Assembly (NCBI GenBank): GCA_949742895.1
Contig: CATJRT010000209.1
Coordinates: 1-22,489 of the forward strand
Reading direction: 5' to 3'
DNA length: 22,489 nt
From: an uncultured Eubacteriales bacterium
GTDB lineage: Bacteria; Bacillota_A; Clostridia; Oscillospirales; Oscillospiraceae
The notes below the pieces were generated by a model. It made no database searches. It saw only the letters and a list, made by a program, of their open reading frames with translations, and was not told where the DNA came from. Shown in pieces: positions 12,670 to 21,002 of the stretch (positions are counted from its first letter, which is position 1; each line of letters begins with the position of its first letter). The position numbers were made by a program, and so were the translations under genes.

Positions 12670-13524
12670 ATGATTGATTATAAAGCGGTGCCCAGCGGAC
12701 TGGATATTAGCCGCCGCGTCGTGGACTGCTTGGAAGCCGACGCCCCTGCGGCCTATCAGAACAGTGAGCGGGCGCGGGCCATCCAAACCATCAACGATGT
12801 TTTACAGGGCCGAACCGCTCGGACTGTGGACGAATTGCTGGCGGAGCTGGACAAATGCACTGGAAAACGGGCTGACAATCTGCGGTCGGACATCCGGGAT
12901 TTCCAGCGGCAAAAGGAATTGCTGACCCAGACCTATAACACACGCTGGAACGGCAAACCATATTTCTTTGAACAGCGTAAGGGTATGGAGTGCCGCACGC
13001 TGAAGGTCGTTGACCAGAAGCTGTATGACCGGGTCGCACAGGAGGGGTTCCCGCCTGAGTTTTTCCGGGAGGCGTACTTTGACGGGGTGACCTTCTACTG
13101 TCTGCCGGACGCTGTGGATTTCTACGGGTCGGAGCTACACAGTTGTAAGTTCGCCGTATGCCGTGTCAAGGGCATCTCTTTCTGCTATACCCATATTTTT
13201 GATACGGAGTTTTACTCATGCGTCCTGAACGCTGTGGATTTCTATGAAGCTGTGGTGGCCAATACCCACTTCCGTAACTGTGAGCTGTCCCGTGTGGGGT
13301 ATCAAGTGGCAGCCATGCGCCACTGTAACACCATCGACTGCACCATGGATGACGTTGACTACGCCGGGACCACACTGGACGGCTGCTCCTTTGGCCGGGT
13401 GACGGCCCGGAACATCCAACTGGACTATGCCATCATCACCCAAAGCGGCGCCACCGAGGAGGAGTGCCGCCAGAACAAGGACGCCATCTATCGGGCGCTG
13501 GGCGTAACGGAGGCGGCCGCATGA
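12670..13524 (+). CDS. Pentapeptide-repeat-like protein with helical N-domain
   Basis: A 284-residue protein. The first ~115 residues are helical and charged. From ~140 to ~260 there is a degenerate five-residue pattern of the A(D/N)F type (VDFYGSELHSCKF, TEFYSCVLNAVDFYEAVV, THFRNCELSRV, TLDGCSFGRVTARNI), which would form a right-handed beta-helix as in pentapeptide-repeat proteins. Some of these mimic DNA and protect gyrase; that cannot be claimed here. It is rich in Cys and Phe within the repeats. The ATG at 12670 has GAGAGGAG at good spacing. It shares an ATGA overlap with the YkgJ-type gene, so the two are translated together. Confidence 0.65.
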   Translation: MIDYKAVPSGLDISRRVVDCLEADAPAAYQNSERARAIQTINDVLQGRTARTVDELLAELDKCTGKRADNLRSDIRDFQRQKELLTQTYNTRWNGKPYFFEQRKGMECRTLKVVDQKLYDRVAQEGFPPEFFREAYFDGVTFYCLPDAVDFYGSELHSCKFAVCRVKGISFCYTHIFDTEFYSCVLNAVDFYEAVVANTHFRNCELSRVGYQVAAMRHCNTIDCTMDDVDYAGTTLDGCSFGRVTARNIQLDYAIITQSGATEEECRQNKDAIYRALGVTEAAA

Positions 13525-14183
13525 ACCGCGCTGTCCCGGTGCGGCCCGAGGATAAAGTGCACTTCCACTGCCGGCGGTGCGCCAACTGCTGCCGGAACCT
13601 GGAGGATCAGTTGATGCTGGAACCGCTGGACGCCTACCGTCTGGCCAGCTTCCTCCACGAACGGGGTGAAGCGTCCACCATTGACGATGTGTATGAGCGG
13701 TACACCCACACAGATCTGCTGGAGGGCGGTCTGCCCATCTACCTGATGAACACTGTGGGGCCGGACAACTCCTGCGTCTTTTTACAGGATGGCCGCTGTT
13801 CCGCCTATGATGGCCGTCCCAATGTATGCCGGATATACCCGTTCAGCGTGCGGCCAGGGCAGAGGGGGCAAACCTTTGAATTTTACCGTTGTGTGGATCA
13901 GCACGCGGCCCATTTTTCTGGCAGCCAGGTGCAGGTGAAGGACTGGCTGTGCGAGAATTTTACCAGGGAAAGCCGGGAGTTTTGGACTGCCGAGGGCAAT
14001 TTTCTGCCCATCCTGGGCAGTCTGCTCCGCGGGCTGGGCAATGATGGGGTTAAGGCCAACTTGTTTTATATCCTCCACTACCGCTATTACAGCTACGACC
14101 TGGATCGGCCATTTATGCCGCAGTACACCAGCAATATGGCGGCGTTGAAGTATATTCTCCAAAAAGAACTGGGGGAGGTGTGA
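13521..14183 (+). CDS. YkgJ-family cysteine cluster protein
   Basis: A 220-residue protein of the YkgJ / CxxCxxCC family, proposed to bind zinc or iron. The signature C17-x2-C20-x2-C23-C24 (FHCRRCANCC) is followed by C85, C93 and C103 in DNSCVFLQDGRCSAY and NVCRIYPF, and C124. This complete set of eight cysteines is typical. Related proteins have been linked to flagellin N-methylation and other metal-dependent modification, but the role here is unknown. It is coupled to the pentapeptide-like gene by the ATGA overlap; GGAGGCGGCCGC lies upstream, and the longer frame from 13464 is not needed. The partner could be a substrate or scaffold (inference). Confidence 0.8.
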   Translation: MNRAVPVRPEDKVHFHCRRCANCCRNLEDQLMLEPLDAYRLASFLHERGEASTIDDVYERYTHTDLLEGGLPIYLMNTVGPDNSCVFLQDGRCSAYDGRPNVCRIYPFSVRPGQRGQTFEFYRCVDQHAAHFSGSQVQVKDWLCENFTRESREFWTAEGNFLPILGSLLRGLGNDGVKANLFYILHYRYYSYDLDRPFMPQYTSNMAALKYILQKELGEV

Positions 14184-14186
14184 AGG

Positions 14187-14384
14187 ATGTACGCGTTGGA
14201 GCGGCGGGTGCTTTTGAAAACGGGGCACTGTCCGCGGCATTGCTGGCAGCGGTATGCCATGTCAGCCAACGGCCTGCTCCTGCACCGGGTGCGGATGGGC
14301 CAGCCAAATCCAGAGGAGTACAGGATCGTGACCATGGCGTTTTCTCTTGAGAATGAACGCCGTGGTCTCGCACGGTCTGCTTGA
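14187..14384 (+). CDS. Small basic unknown protein
   Basis: A 65-residue basic protein (MYALERRVLLKTGHCPRHCWQRYAM). A strong GGGGGAGG site overlaps the end of the YkgJ-type gene, and the start lies 3 nt after its stop, which supports real translation. It carries a CPRHC pair that might bind metal. No family is recognised. It is the last gene of the 12670-14384 run, with hairpins directly downstream. Confidence 0.55.
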   Translation: MYALERRVLLKTGHCPRHCWQRYAMSANGLLLHRVRMGQPNPEEYRIVTMAFSLENERRGLARSA

Positions 14385-14396
14385 CCGAATGACCGC

Positions 14397-14465
14397 CCCC
14401 GCACATAGCGGGGCAGATACCAAAGGACTGTCAGACTGCATAACAGCGGTTTGGCAGTCCTTTTT
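14397..14465 (+). terminator. Tandem hairpins with intrinsic terminator
   Basis: A first hairpin, CCCCGC (14397-14402) / GCGGGG (14408-14413), is followed by a terminator stem AAAGGACTG (14422-14430) / CAGTCCTTT (14455-14463), 9 bp plus weaker inner pairs, ending in TTTTT (14461-14465). It lies just 5 nt before the binding site of the next gene. Confidence 0.8.
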
Positions 14466-14488
14466 GTTTGGAGGGAGTGGTAATAACC

Positions 14489-14866
14489 ATGATTGGAATC
14501 GAAATGAAAGCCTTTGAGTCCCAGATCAATCTGAAACTGCTTGACGTCATTATCAGCTTTGTTGTCCGGGCGGCAAACCCTGACCAACCGAGAATAACGC
14601 TGCTGCGGCAGCGCTGTATGTTCCCTCTCCGGGCGGGAAGCGCCAACCTGTTTCAGGGACAGTACGGCTTCCTGTACTTGGGCGAGCTGCTGGAACGCTA
14701 TGAGGAGCGGTTCGGGATGTCCGGGCCGGACCGGCGCGCCATCGCCCTGGCCCTGGGCTATACCCGGGACATCACCACAAGCGGTCCACAGCGGCGGCGT
14801 CCACCATCAGCCGGGGCAGACCGAAGATATCCCACGGGGGATCGTCCATGTGAATCGCCATCTTGA
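14489..14866 (+). pseudogene. Accessory-region gene cut at the uxuA junction
   Basis: The frame begins at ATG 14489 with GGAGGGAG upstream (GTG 14477 is an alternative). About the first 95 residues look like a genuine protein: MIGIEMKAFESQINLKLLDVII, hydrophobic helix, LFQGQYGFLYLGELLERYEERFGMSGPDRRAIALALGY. From about 14,775 the frame runs antisense through the uxuA fragment and becomes low-quality sequence (SGPQRRRPPSAGADRR) until a stop at 14,866. The natural C-terminus has therefore been lost or replaced. No family is recognised. The protein would be about 125 residues, if made. Confidence 0.6.
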
Positions 14867-15473
14867 TATCGCACTCCCGGCAGGTAGGCATGATGGCCTC
14901 CAGGAAATATTTCAGGTTGTCCCACAGCATTTCCTTGGTGACGGGCCTGTACTTCTCGAACAGCTCATCCAGCTTGGCCATCCGTTCCGGCTCCCAGCCG
15001 GGGAAGGTCATGTGGTACTTTTCCGTGAAGGACATGACGTAGTCCGCCATCTCCTTGGGGTCGTCGTGGATTTTGCTCGCCTCATAGTACAGCGCCGTGG
15101 AGCCGTCCCCCACCGGGTGGAACAAATCCGTCCGCGTCCAGTCGAACACCGGCATGAAGTTGTAGCAGATCACCTTCACCCCAAAGGGGGCCAAGTTTTT
15201 AATGGTCTGCTTATAGTTCTCGATGAGCTGATCCCGGCTGGGCAGGCCGATCTTGATGTCGTCGTGGACATTGACGGATTCCACCACGTCCATGTTAAAG
15301 CCGTACTCATCCAGCTGCTTCTTTACCACGGCGATCTCCCCGGGCTGCCACACCTCACCGGGCATTTTGCTGTGCAGCGCCCACACAATACCCTCCACCC
15401 CGGGGATCTGCTTGATGTCGCTGAGCTTGATGTGGTCGTTGCCCTTCCCATACCAGCGCCACGTCATTTTCAT
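14772..15473 (-). pseudogene. uxuA: Mannonate dehydratase fragment, 3' part missing
   Basis: UxuA dehydrates D-mannonate to 2-keto-3-deoxygluconate in D-glucuronate breakdown. The 233 residues present match the N-terminal part well: TWRWYG, GVEGIVWALH, GEVW, VVESVNVHDDIK, VICYNFMPVFDWTRTDL and MAIHMDDPPWDIFGLPRL. E. coli UxuA is 394 residues; the sequence stops here shortly after GLPRL with a foreign-looking end (VDRLW). The later metal-binding Cys, His and Asp are missing, so the product should be inactive. The start at 15473 has GGAGGATAAT upstream. It is the last gene of the leftward sugar operon, 116 nt after the GH2 gene. No terminator follows, so transcription would run into the accessory genes as antisense. 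Confidence 0.85.
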
Positions 15474-15545
15474 GATAAATTATCCTCCAGTCCAACAGTC
15501 CAAATATGTATACTACAGCTGCAATCCGCTCCCCGGCCTGAACTG

Positions 15546-15573
15546 CTCCGGCAAGGCCCCAGCAGGGCCGGAG
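15546..15573 (-). other. Hairpin in the GH2-uxuA gap
   Basis: CTCCGGC (15546-15552) pairs with GCCGGAG (15567-15573); the loop contains a further GGCCC/GGGCC pairing. There is no T-run on the minus strand, so it is more likely an mRNA processing or stability element, or a weak attenuator that lowers uxuA expression. Confidence 0.45.
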
Positions 15574-15589
15574 TGGCTAAACTCATCGT

Positions 15590-18007
15590 TTACTCGTGGT
15601 TGTTATTTTTGGCAATCACAGGTATAAAAGCTTTCCCAGTATGCCTCCCATCCGTAACAGATAAGATAAACTCCTTTCCTTTGCCCACCTTTACCACTGC
15701 CAGCGCCTCGCCATAGTAAGTGTCGGTGCGGCTGGTCACAAAACCAATTTCGTTGAAAGGACAGGCACTGCCCAGGCCCAGCAGTCTGCCGCCGGTGACC
15801 TCAACGCTGAGGATGCCCCGCTCCAACGGCTTGATCGTGCCGTTTTCGTCTGTGTATTGCAAGCGGATGTGGCACAGTTGGCCTGGAGCCACAGTATCTT
15901 CCTCCGATACAGCCCTCAACTGGGTCTCCGGAGAAGCAGTACGGAGAGTACAGCGGCCAATTTCCGTTCCCCTGTTGTCATAGCTCACCGCAGTCACTGT
16001 ACCATCTTCGTAGGCACAGCGGAATTTGGCGATGCAATCCCTTTTCAGATCTTTTTTGCCCACGCTTTTGCCGTTCACCAGCAGCTCCACGCTGTGGGCG
16101 CGGGCATACACCTCCACGTTGGCGGTTTTTCCCCCGCAGCCCCGCCAGCTCCAAGAGGGTATGGCGTTGGACATCTTCCACGCTGAAGGGGAGTGCTTGT
16201 CCCCGGTGTGGTTCACGGGGCAGACCACGATGTACGGGCCCTTTTCCTGCTCCAGGGCCACCCGGGTGTAATACATCTCGCCCAGAGGGCGGCCTGTCAG
16301 GTCGATGCGGCCCGATCCGGCACTCACCCAGCCCAGCCCGCCGTCAAACCGGGGGGCGTAGTCGGCATACTCCCAGCTGCCCACCCCCACCTCGCCCAAG
16401 TAGTCCATGCCAGCCCAGACGAAGTCGCCGATTAGTCTTGGCTCGGTTTTAGCAAGCTCTCGAAATTTGTAAGCATCATTGCAGAAGGTTTCGCTGCCCA
16501 AGATCAGGCGGTTGGGGTACTTTTTCAAATCGTGCTTGTAGCGGTAGATGCCATAGTTATAGCCCGCAATGTCCATATTTGCGAAAGCTTTGTTGGTGGC
16601 GGCATCACACATGGGAAGGGTGGCCATGCGCTTCATGAACTCGTCCCCCAGCAGCCCCGCCATGTCATTGAAGAACTTACTGCCCACTGAGGATTCCTTG
16701 ACCTGCTTTCCGCTGGCCCGCGCCTGCTCCGCCCGCTCGGCTTCCTTCTTCGCTTTCTCGTCGCTGTACTGGCCAACGCCGATGGAGGTCAGGAAGTTAA
16801 AGAAAATATTTACCCCGCAGGTGACGGGACGGGTATCGTCCAGGCTGTGGAGATAATCGGTCATCTCCCCGGCCAGGGTGATGCCTTTCTCTTGGGCAGT
16901 CTCTCCCACCTCATTGCCGCTGGAGTACATCACCACGCAGGGGTGATTGTAGTCCTTGTCCACCATGTCCTTCATATCCTGCTTCCACCACTGGGGAAAA
17001 TACTCCACATAGTCGTGGATGGTCTTGTGGATGTACCAGTGGTCGATGTATTCGTCCATCACCAGCACGCCCAGATGGTCGCAGGCATCCAGCAGAAACT
17101 TGGAGCAGGGGTTGTGGGCGGAGCGGACGGCATTGTACCCGTTTTCTTTCAGAATGCGGATTTTCCGCCACTCCGCGTCCTCGTAACAGCAGGCCCCCAG
17201 CACACCGTTGTCATGGTGGATGCAGGCCCCCTGGATGATGGTGCGTTCCCCGTTGAGCAGGAAGCCACGGGGCCCCCACTCCAAGGTTCGCAGACCAAAG
17301 GCCGTTTCCTCGCTGTCCTCACCGAAAATTGCCCGGCAGGTGTAGAGGTTGGGGGCATCCGGGCTCCACAGCCTGCCGTCGGGGATTTCCAATTGGAGGA
17401 CGGCCTTTCCGTTTGAATCGGCCCGCCCGGACACGACGGCCTGTCCTTCCTGACAGATCTGGACAAAGACCTCCCCACTACCTTGGGTGAGAACGGTAAC
17501 CTCCACCACAGCGGGGTTAATGCTGACCGTCCGCACCCGCAGTCCGTTGAGCTTGATATGCTGTTCGGGGGCCGTCCAGAGCCTTACGGGCCGGTAGATG
17601 CCCGCCCCGGAGTACCACCGGGAATTGGGCTGGTCGGCGTTGCGGGCGATGACCTCCAGGGTGTTCTCCTCATGGGCATGGAGTTTTCCCGTCAGCTCCA
17701 CATAGAAATTGGTGTACCCATAGGGCCGGAAGGCCAGCTTTTCCCCGTTGAGCCGCACCTCGGCGTTGTGGTACACGCCCTCGAACTCCAAAACGGCGGT
17801 CTGTCCCGCCAGCGCCCCGTCCGGGGTAAAGGTCTTGGTGTAGAGGTAGTCGTGTCCCTCGTACCAGCCGGTGTTGACGCCGCCGGCGGACAGTGCGCTG
17901 CGCGGCTCATAGAGCATGGCGTCATGGGGCAGCGTAACGGGCGCACCGGGCCCATCCTCCTCCAGCCGCTTCCAGCACCAGTTATCGTTAAATTGTATTG
18001 CTTTCAT
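15590..18007 (-). CDS. GH2 family glycoside hydrolase
   Basis: An 805-residue intracellular enzyme (no signal peptide) of glycoside hydrolase family 2. Order: jelly-roll sugar-binding domain (~1-150, with GVYHNAEVRLNG and SRWYSGAGIYRPV), immunoglobulin-like domain (~155-240), TIM barrel (~250-560), then two beta-domains including a DUF4982-like one. The acid/base is E366 in YSSGNE and the nucleophile E506 in LGSE, so the retaining catalytic pair is intact. Residues ~415-445 hold a charged insert (EKAKKEAERAEQARASGKQ). Such enzymes are commonly annotated as beta-galactosidases, but uxuA next door makes a beta-glucuronidase possible; the NxKG motif of known glucuronidases was not found. The start overlaps the GH43 stop (ATGA), so synthesis is coupled. 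Confidence 0.85.
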   Translation of the reverse strand: MKAIQFNDNWCWKRLEEDGPGAPVTLPHDAMLYEPRSALSAGGVNTGWYEGHDYLYTKTFTPDGALAGQTAVLEFEGVYHNAEVRLNGEKLAFRPYGYTNFYVELTGKLHAHEENTLEVIARNADQPNSRWYSGAGIYRPVRLWTAPEQHIKLNGLRVRTVSINPAVVEVTVLTQGSGEVFVQICQEGQAVVSGRADSNGKAVLQLEIPDGRLWSPDAPNLYTCRAIFGEDSEETAFGLRTLEWGPRGFLLNGERTIIQGACIHHDNGVLGACCYEDAEWRKIRILKENGYNAVRSAHNPCSKFLLDACDHLGVLVMDEYIDHWYIHKTIHDYVEYFPQWWKQDMKDMVDKDYNHPCVVMYSSGNEVGETAQEKGITLAGEMTDYLHSLDDTRPVTCGVNIFFNFLTSIGVGQYSDEKAKKEAERAEQARASGKQVKESSVGSKFFNDMAGLLGDEFMKRMATLPMCDAATNKAFANMDIAGYNYGIYRYKHDLKKYPNRLILGSETFCNDAYKFRELAKTEPRLIGDFVWAGMDYLGEVGVGSWEYADYAPRFDGGLGWVSAGSGRIDLTGRPLGEMYYTRVALEQEKGPYIVVCPVNHTGDKHSPSAWKMSNAIPSWSWRGCGGKTANVEVYARAHSVELLVNGKSVGKKDLKRDCIAKFRCAYEDGTVTAVSYDNRGTEIGRCTLRTASPETQLRAVSEEDTVAPGQLCHIRLQYTDENGTIKPLERGILSVEVTGGRLLGLGSACPFNEIGFVTSRTDTYYGEALAVVKVGKGKEFILSVTDGRHTGKAFIPVIAKNNNHE

Positions 18008-19458
18008 TCTGCATCTCCTTTTAGCGAAAAGAAATGAAAATCAGTGTGGCCCGTCCCTTGAAACTTGAAATAAAGAGGCCACACGCCGTTGGGCAGCAGA
18101 CAAGGTGCACTAAATTCTGCGTATTCCCCCTTCAAGTTTACGGGAATGGACGCATTCATAGTTTGGAAATTCGGTGTTATAGAGAGGATAAATCGCCCAT
18201 TTGCTACACCGCCCAATTCTATGGAAATGGTTTGGATGCCTTTACAGTCAAAATACTTAAACCCGGCCACCGAGCCGTTCCGCATATTGGCGATATACTG
18301 GTCGGGGGAATCCTCCCTGTCCTTGCCACTCTGGGTGAAATAGGGGTGGGCGGCCAGCCGCTTTCTGGGGTTGGGGCCGTCGTAGCGGCCCACACCGTCC
18401 TTACTCCACAGGTTGCAGGCGATTCGGGCCTCGTATCGCCCTTCCCCCCTCAACGGCCCGCCGTTCAGCCCGCAGGAGGTGACCTCCGCCTGCCGGAAGC
18501 CTCCGTCAGGGGTGCGCTCCAGTCGCTCGGCGCAGGCTTGCCGGGAATAGGAATGCCGGTTTGTCTGCCGGTGGTAGAAGATGTACCACTGCTCCCCCAC
18601 TTTCAGAAGCCCGCCGTGGGTGTTGCCCAGGTAGTTGACGGCTTTGCCCTCGTCCTCATTGCCGTTCAGGAACAGATCGCCTTGGCTGACCAACGTGCCG
18701 CCGAAGGCGAACCCGCCGTTTGGCCGGTCGCTGGTGGCATAGCACAATTCATGGTTGTGCCGAGAGGAATAGACGAAGATGTACTGATCCCCGTCCTTGC
18801 GGATGGAGCTGGCCTCGAAAAACTCGTGGTTGGGAAAGGAACCGGGGCCTTTCTTTGGGAAGATCACTTTTGGCTCCCCCTTGATGGTCACCATGTCCCG
18901 CTCAAGCTCCACCACCGCTCCACCGTCAGTTCTCAGCTTCTTGAAGCCGGTGGCGATGGCGGGGGCGGGGGTGTAAAAGCCGGAATACAGCCAGACCCGT
19001 CCGTCATCATCTGCCAGCACACCGGGGTCGAAGGGAAACTGATCCCCATTTCGGCGGCCCCAGACCGTGCCGTCCGGGTAGTGGACGTGGCCCAGAAACT
19101 GGTATTCCCCCGCCGGGGTGTCGCACACCGCCACCCCCATCACGCCCATGAAGTCGAAAGCGTAGTAGAGGTAGTACCGCCCGTCCGGGCCTTGGCACAC
19201 ATCGGGGGCAAACAGCAGCCGCAGGCCCAGCCTGTTTTTGGGATCTTGTTTTTTTCGGAAGATGACCCCCTCATACCGCCAGTCTGACAGGTCATCCAGC
19301 GGGGCGGACCAGCAGACATAGTCATTGACGCAGAAGATAGGGGCGTTGAACCTGTCGTGGGAGCCATAGACATACACCCGCCCCTCAAATACGTGGGGCT
19401 CACCGTCCGGGGTGTATTCCCAACTTGGGAGGTATGGATTGAACGCTTGTTTTTTCAT
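18004..19458 (-). CDS. GH43 family glycoside hydrolase
   Basis: A 484-residue intracellular enzyme with a GH43 five-bladed propeller (~1-320) followed by a ~140-residue beta-sandwich resembling a carbohydrate-binding module. The likely inverting triad is D18 (YTPDGEP), D144 (FDPGVLADDDG) and E215 (FFEASSIRK), with spacing close to known GH43 enzymes. GH43 members are mostly beta-xylosidases and alpha-L-arabinofuranosidases, so it probably trims xylose or arabinose from imported oligosaccharides. It starts at ATG 19458 directly after the symporter stop (TAAATG) and overlaps the GH2 gene by four bases: one tightly coupled operon. No signal peptide. Confidence 0.85.
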   Translation of the reverse strand: MKKQAFNPYLPSWEYTPDGEPHVFEGRVYVYGSHDRFNAPIFCVNDYVCWSAPLDDLSDWRYEGVIFRKKQDPKNRLGLRLLFAPDVCQGPDGRYYLYYAFDFMGVMGVAVCDTPAGEYQFLGHVHYPDGTVWGRRNGDQFPFDPGVLADDDGRVWLYSGFYTPAPAIATGFKKLRTDGGAVVELERDMVTIKGEPKVIFPKKGPGSFPNHEFFEASSIRKDGDQYIFVYSSRHNHELCYATSDRPNGGFAFGGTLVSQGDLFLNGNEDEGKAVNYLGNTHGGLLKVGEQWYIFYHRQTNRHSYSRQACAERLERTPDGGFRQAEVTSCGLNGGPLRGEGRYEARIACNLWSKDGVGRYDGPNPRKRLAAHPYFTQSGKDREDSPDQYIANMRNGSVAGFKYFDCKGIQTISIELGGVANGRFILSITPNFQTMNASIPVNLKGEYAEFSAPCLLPNGVWPLYFKFQGTGHTDFHFFSLKGDAE

Positions 19459-20925
19459 TTACGTTGACTCATTCCGTTGGGCAATCGCCTGCTGCTCCGC
19501 AGGAAGATCTTTCTCCACTGTCCAGAACAGCATCAGCACAGCGCACACCGCATAGGCGACGGTTTCGATCCAGATGTAGCTGACAGTGATGGCCCCTTGG
19601 GCTGCGGCGGTCTGTCCCAGAGTGCCCAGCGCCACATCGGCCCCCTGGTCATAGCCGCTGATGCTCAGGATGGCACTGAAAATGGCGTTGCAGATCGGCG
19701 TTGCTGCCACCATGATAGAGCTGTAAATAGACATGGTCAGCCCATCGGTGCGGATGCCGCTGGTAAATTCGATGTGGTCGATCACATCCGCCAGCATAGC
19801 CAGAATGAGGTAGCACGCCGGGGCGGAACCCAAGCACTTGACGGCCACACCTACCGCCACGGGAATAATCTGTCCGTTGCCAAGTCCGGCAATCACGCCG
19901 CCGGCTACACCCGCCACCATGCCCACAATGGTGACGGTGCGCTTGCCGAATTTATTAGCCAGGGGCACTACAACAGCTGCCGCTACAGCCATCGGTATGG
20001 CGCCCAGCCCCGCCAGCAGGGATTGGGATGCGCCCCAAGCATCGGCGGATCCGAAGAAAGTGTTATCCAGTACCCATTTGCAGAAGAAGGCCATGGAGCC
20101 GTTTTTCATGGCCCCGCTCCACTGGAACACCATGTAGAAAATAATAGCGATCCACCACCATCTTTCGCTGGTCACGGCTTTGAGCTGTGCGCTCAAGGAG
20201 ACGGATTTGGGTGCCTCGCCAGCTACCTGGCCCATGGTTTCCTCGGTGACCCGCTCCCGGGTAAATTTGAACTGGAGATAGATGGTCAGAACGGTAAAAA
20301 CGGCCACTGCCAGCATGGCGGCCAGCCACAGCCCCTGGTTTTCCCTCAGTGCGAAGGACACCAGCATAGGGAACACCATGGAGCCAACCCCCATGACGCC
20401 CAGCCCCGCCACATTGGTGAAGGAGGCCAAGGTGGCCCGCTGCTTGCTGTCGCGGGTAGACACAGGGATAAGTGTGGAGTTTGCGGTGTTGTAAATGGGG
20501 TAGGCTACAGCATAGTAGAGGTTATAGGCTACGGCGACCCACACCATTTTTGCCACGGGGTTTTGGAACGGCACGATGAACATGAGCACACTGGCTATGC
20601 TCAGTGTCAGTGCGGACAGCAGAATCCATGGACGCGCCTTACCTGCCAGAGCGCAAGTACGCTCAATGAGCTGACCCACAATTAGGTTTGCCGCCACAAT
20701 GAGGATGGTGGAAAACAACTGGAGGGCGGTGAGGAAGTTCAGATCCAGCTTGAGCACGTCGGTGAAGTAGTTTTGCAGGATGCTGGTGAAAATGCCCGAG
20801 GACAGTAGCGCCCCAAAAGGGCCTATGAAATAGCCGAACAGCATTTCAGGCGGTTTCACATCCGGTGACTTCACCAGAGAGTTGGTCAACGGTGTGCTCC
20901 AAAATGTGGGTTGATTTTTCTTCAT
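19459..20925 (-). CDS. GPH-family sugar/cation symporter
   Basis: A 488-residue membrane protein with about 12 transmembrane helices, of the glycoside-pentoside-hexuronide:cation symporter (MelB/XynB-type) family. The N-terminal EMLFGYFIGPFGALLSSGIF and the central RWWWIAIIFYMVFQW, plus LADVIDHIEFTSGIRTDGLTMSIYS near 390, are characteristic. It imports the oligosaccharide or glycoside later split by the GH43 and GH2 enzymes. The start at ATG 20925 has GAGGAAGGA 5 nt upstream; a GTG at 20940 is less likely. It is the second symporter of the cluster and the closest to the hydrolases. Confidence 0.85.
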   Translation of the reverse strand: MKKNQPTFWSTPLTNSLVKSPDVKPPEMLFGYFIGPFGALLSSGIFTSILQNYFTDVLKLDLNFLTALQLFSTILIVAANLIVGQLIERTCALAGKARPWILLSALTLSIASVLMFIVPFQNPVAKMVWVAVAYNLYYAVAYPIYNTANSTLIPVSTRDSKQRATLASFTNVAGLGVMGVGSMVFPMLVSFALRENQGLWLAAMLAVAVFTVLTIYLQFKFTRERVTEETMGQVAGEAPKSVSLSAQLKAVTSERWWWIAIIFYMVFQWSGAMKNGSMAFFCKWVLDNTFFGSADAWGASQSLLAGLGAIPMAVAAAVVVPLANKFGKRTVTIVGMVAGVAGGVIAGLGNGQIIPVAVGVAVKCLGSAPACYLILAMLADVIDHIEFTSGIRTDGLTMSIYSSIMVAATPICNAIFSAILSISGYDQGADVALGTLGQTAAAQGAITVSYIWIETVAYAVCAVLMLFWTVEKDLPAEQQAIAQRNEST

Positions 20926-20996
20926 GTTATCCTTCCTCACATGATTTACGGTCAGGTTCGTAGGGTTTCCTTGCTTGTATGACTAATTCCGTATAG

Positions 20997-21002
20997 ATTA
21001 TA
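20997..21002 (-). promoter_or_regulatory. Possible internal promoter (extended -10) of the second symporter
   Basis: On the minus strand TGGTATAAT gives an extended -10 (TGnTATAAT). It contains the TAA stop codon of the upstream symporter gene. The -35 position has no good match. It could drive the 20925-to-uxuA part of the operon separately; the ~55-nt leader that follows shows no other element. Confidence 0.35.

Noticed and set aside
14700..15716. 338-codon open frame on the plus strand crossing the junction
   Set aside because: Antisense to the uxuA fragment and the end of the GH2 gene; low-complexity His/Val/Leu composition, with no binding site.
18034..19287. 417-codon open frame on the plus strand
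   Set aside because: Antisense to the GH43 gene, which has intact catalytic motifs; Val/Gly/Pro-rich shadow.
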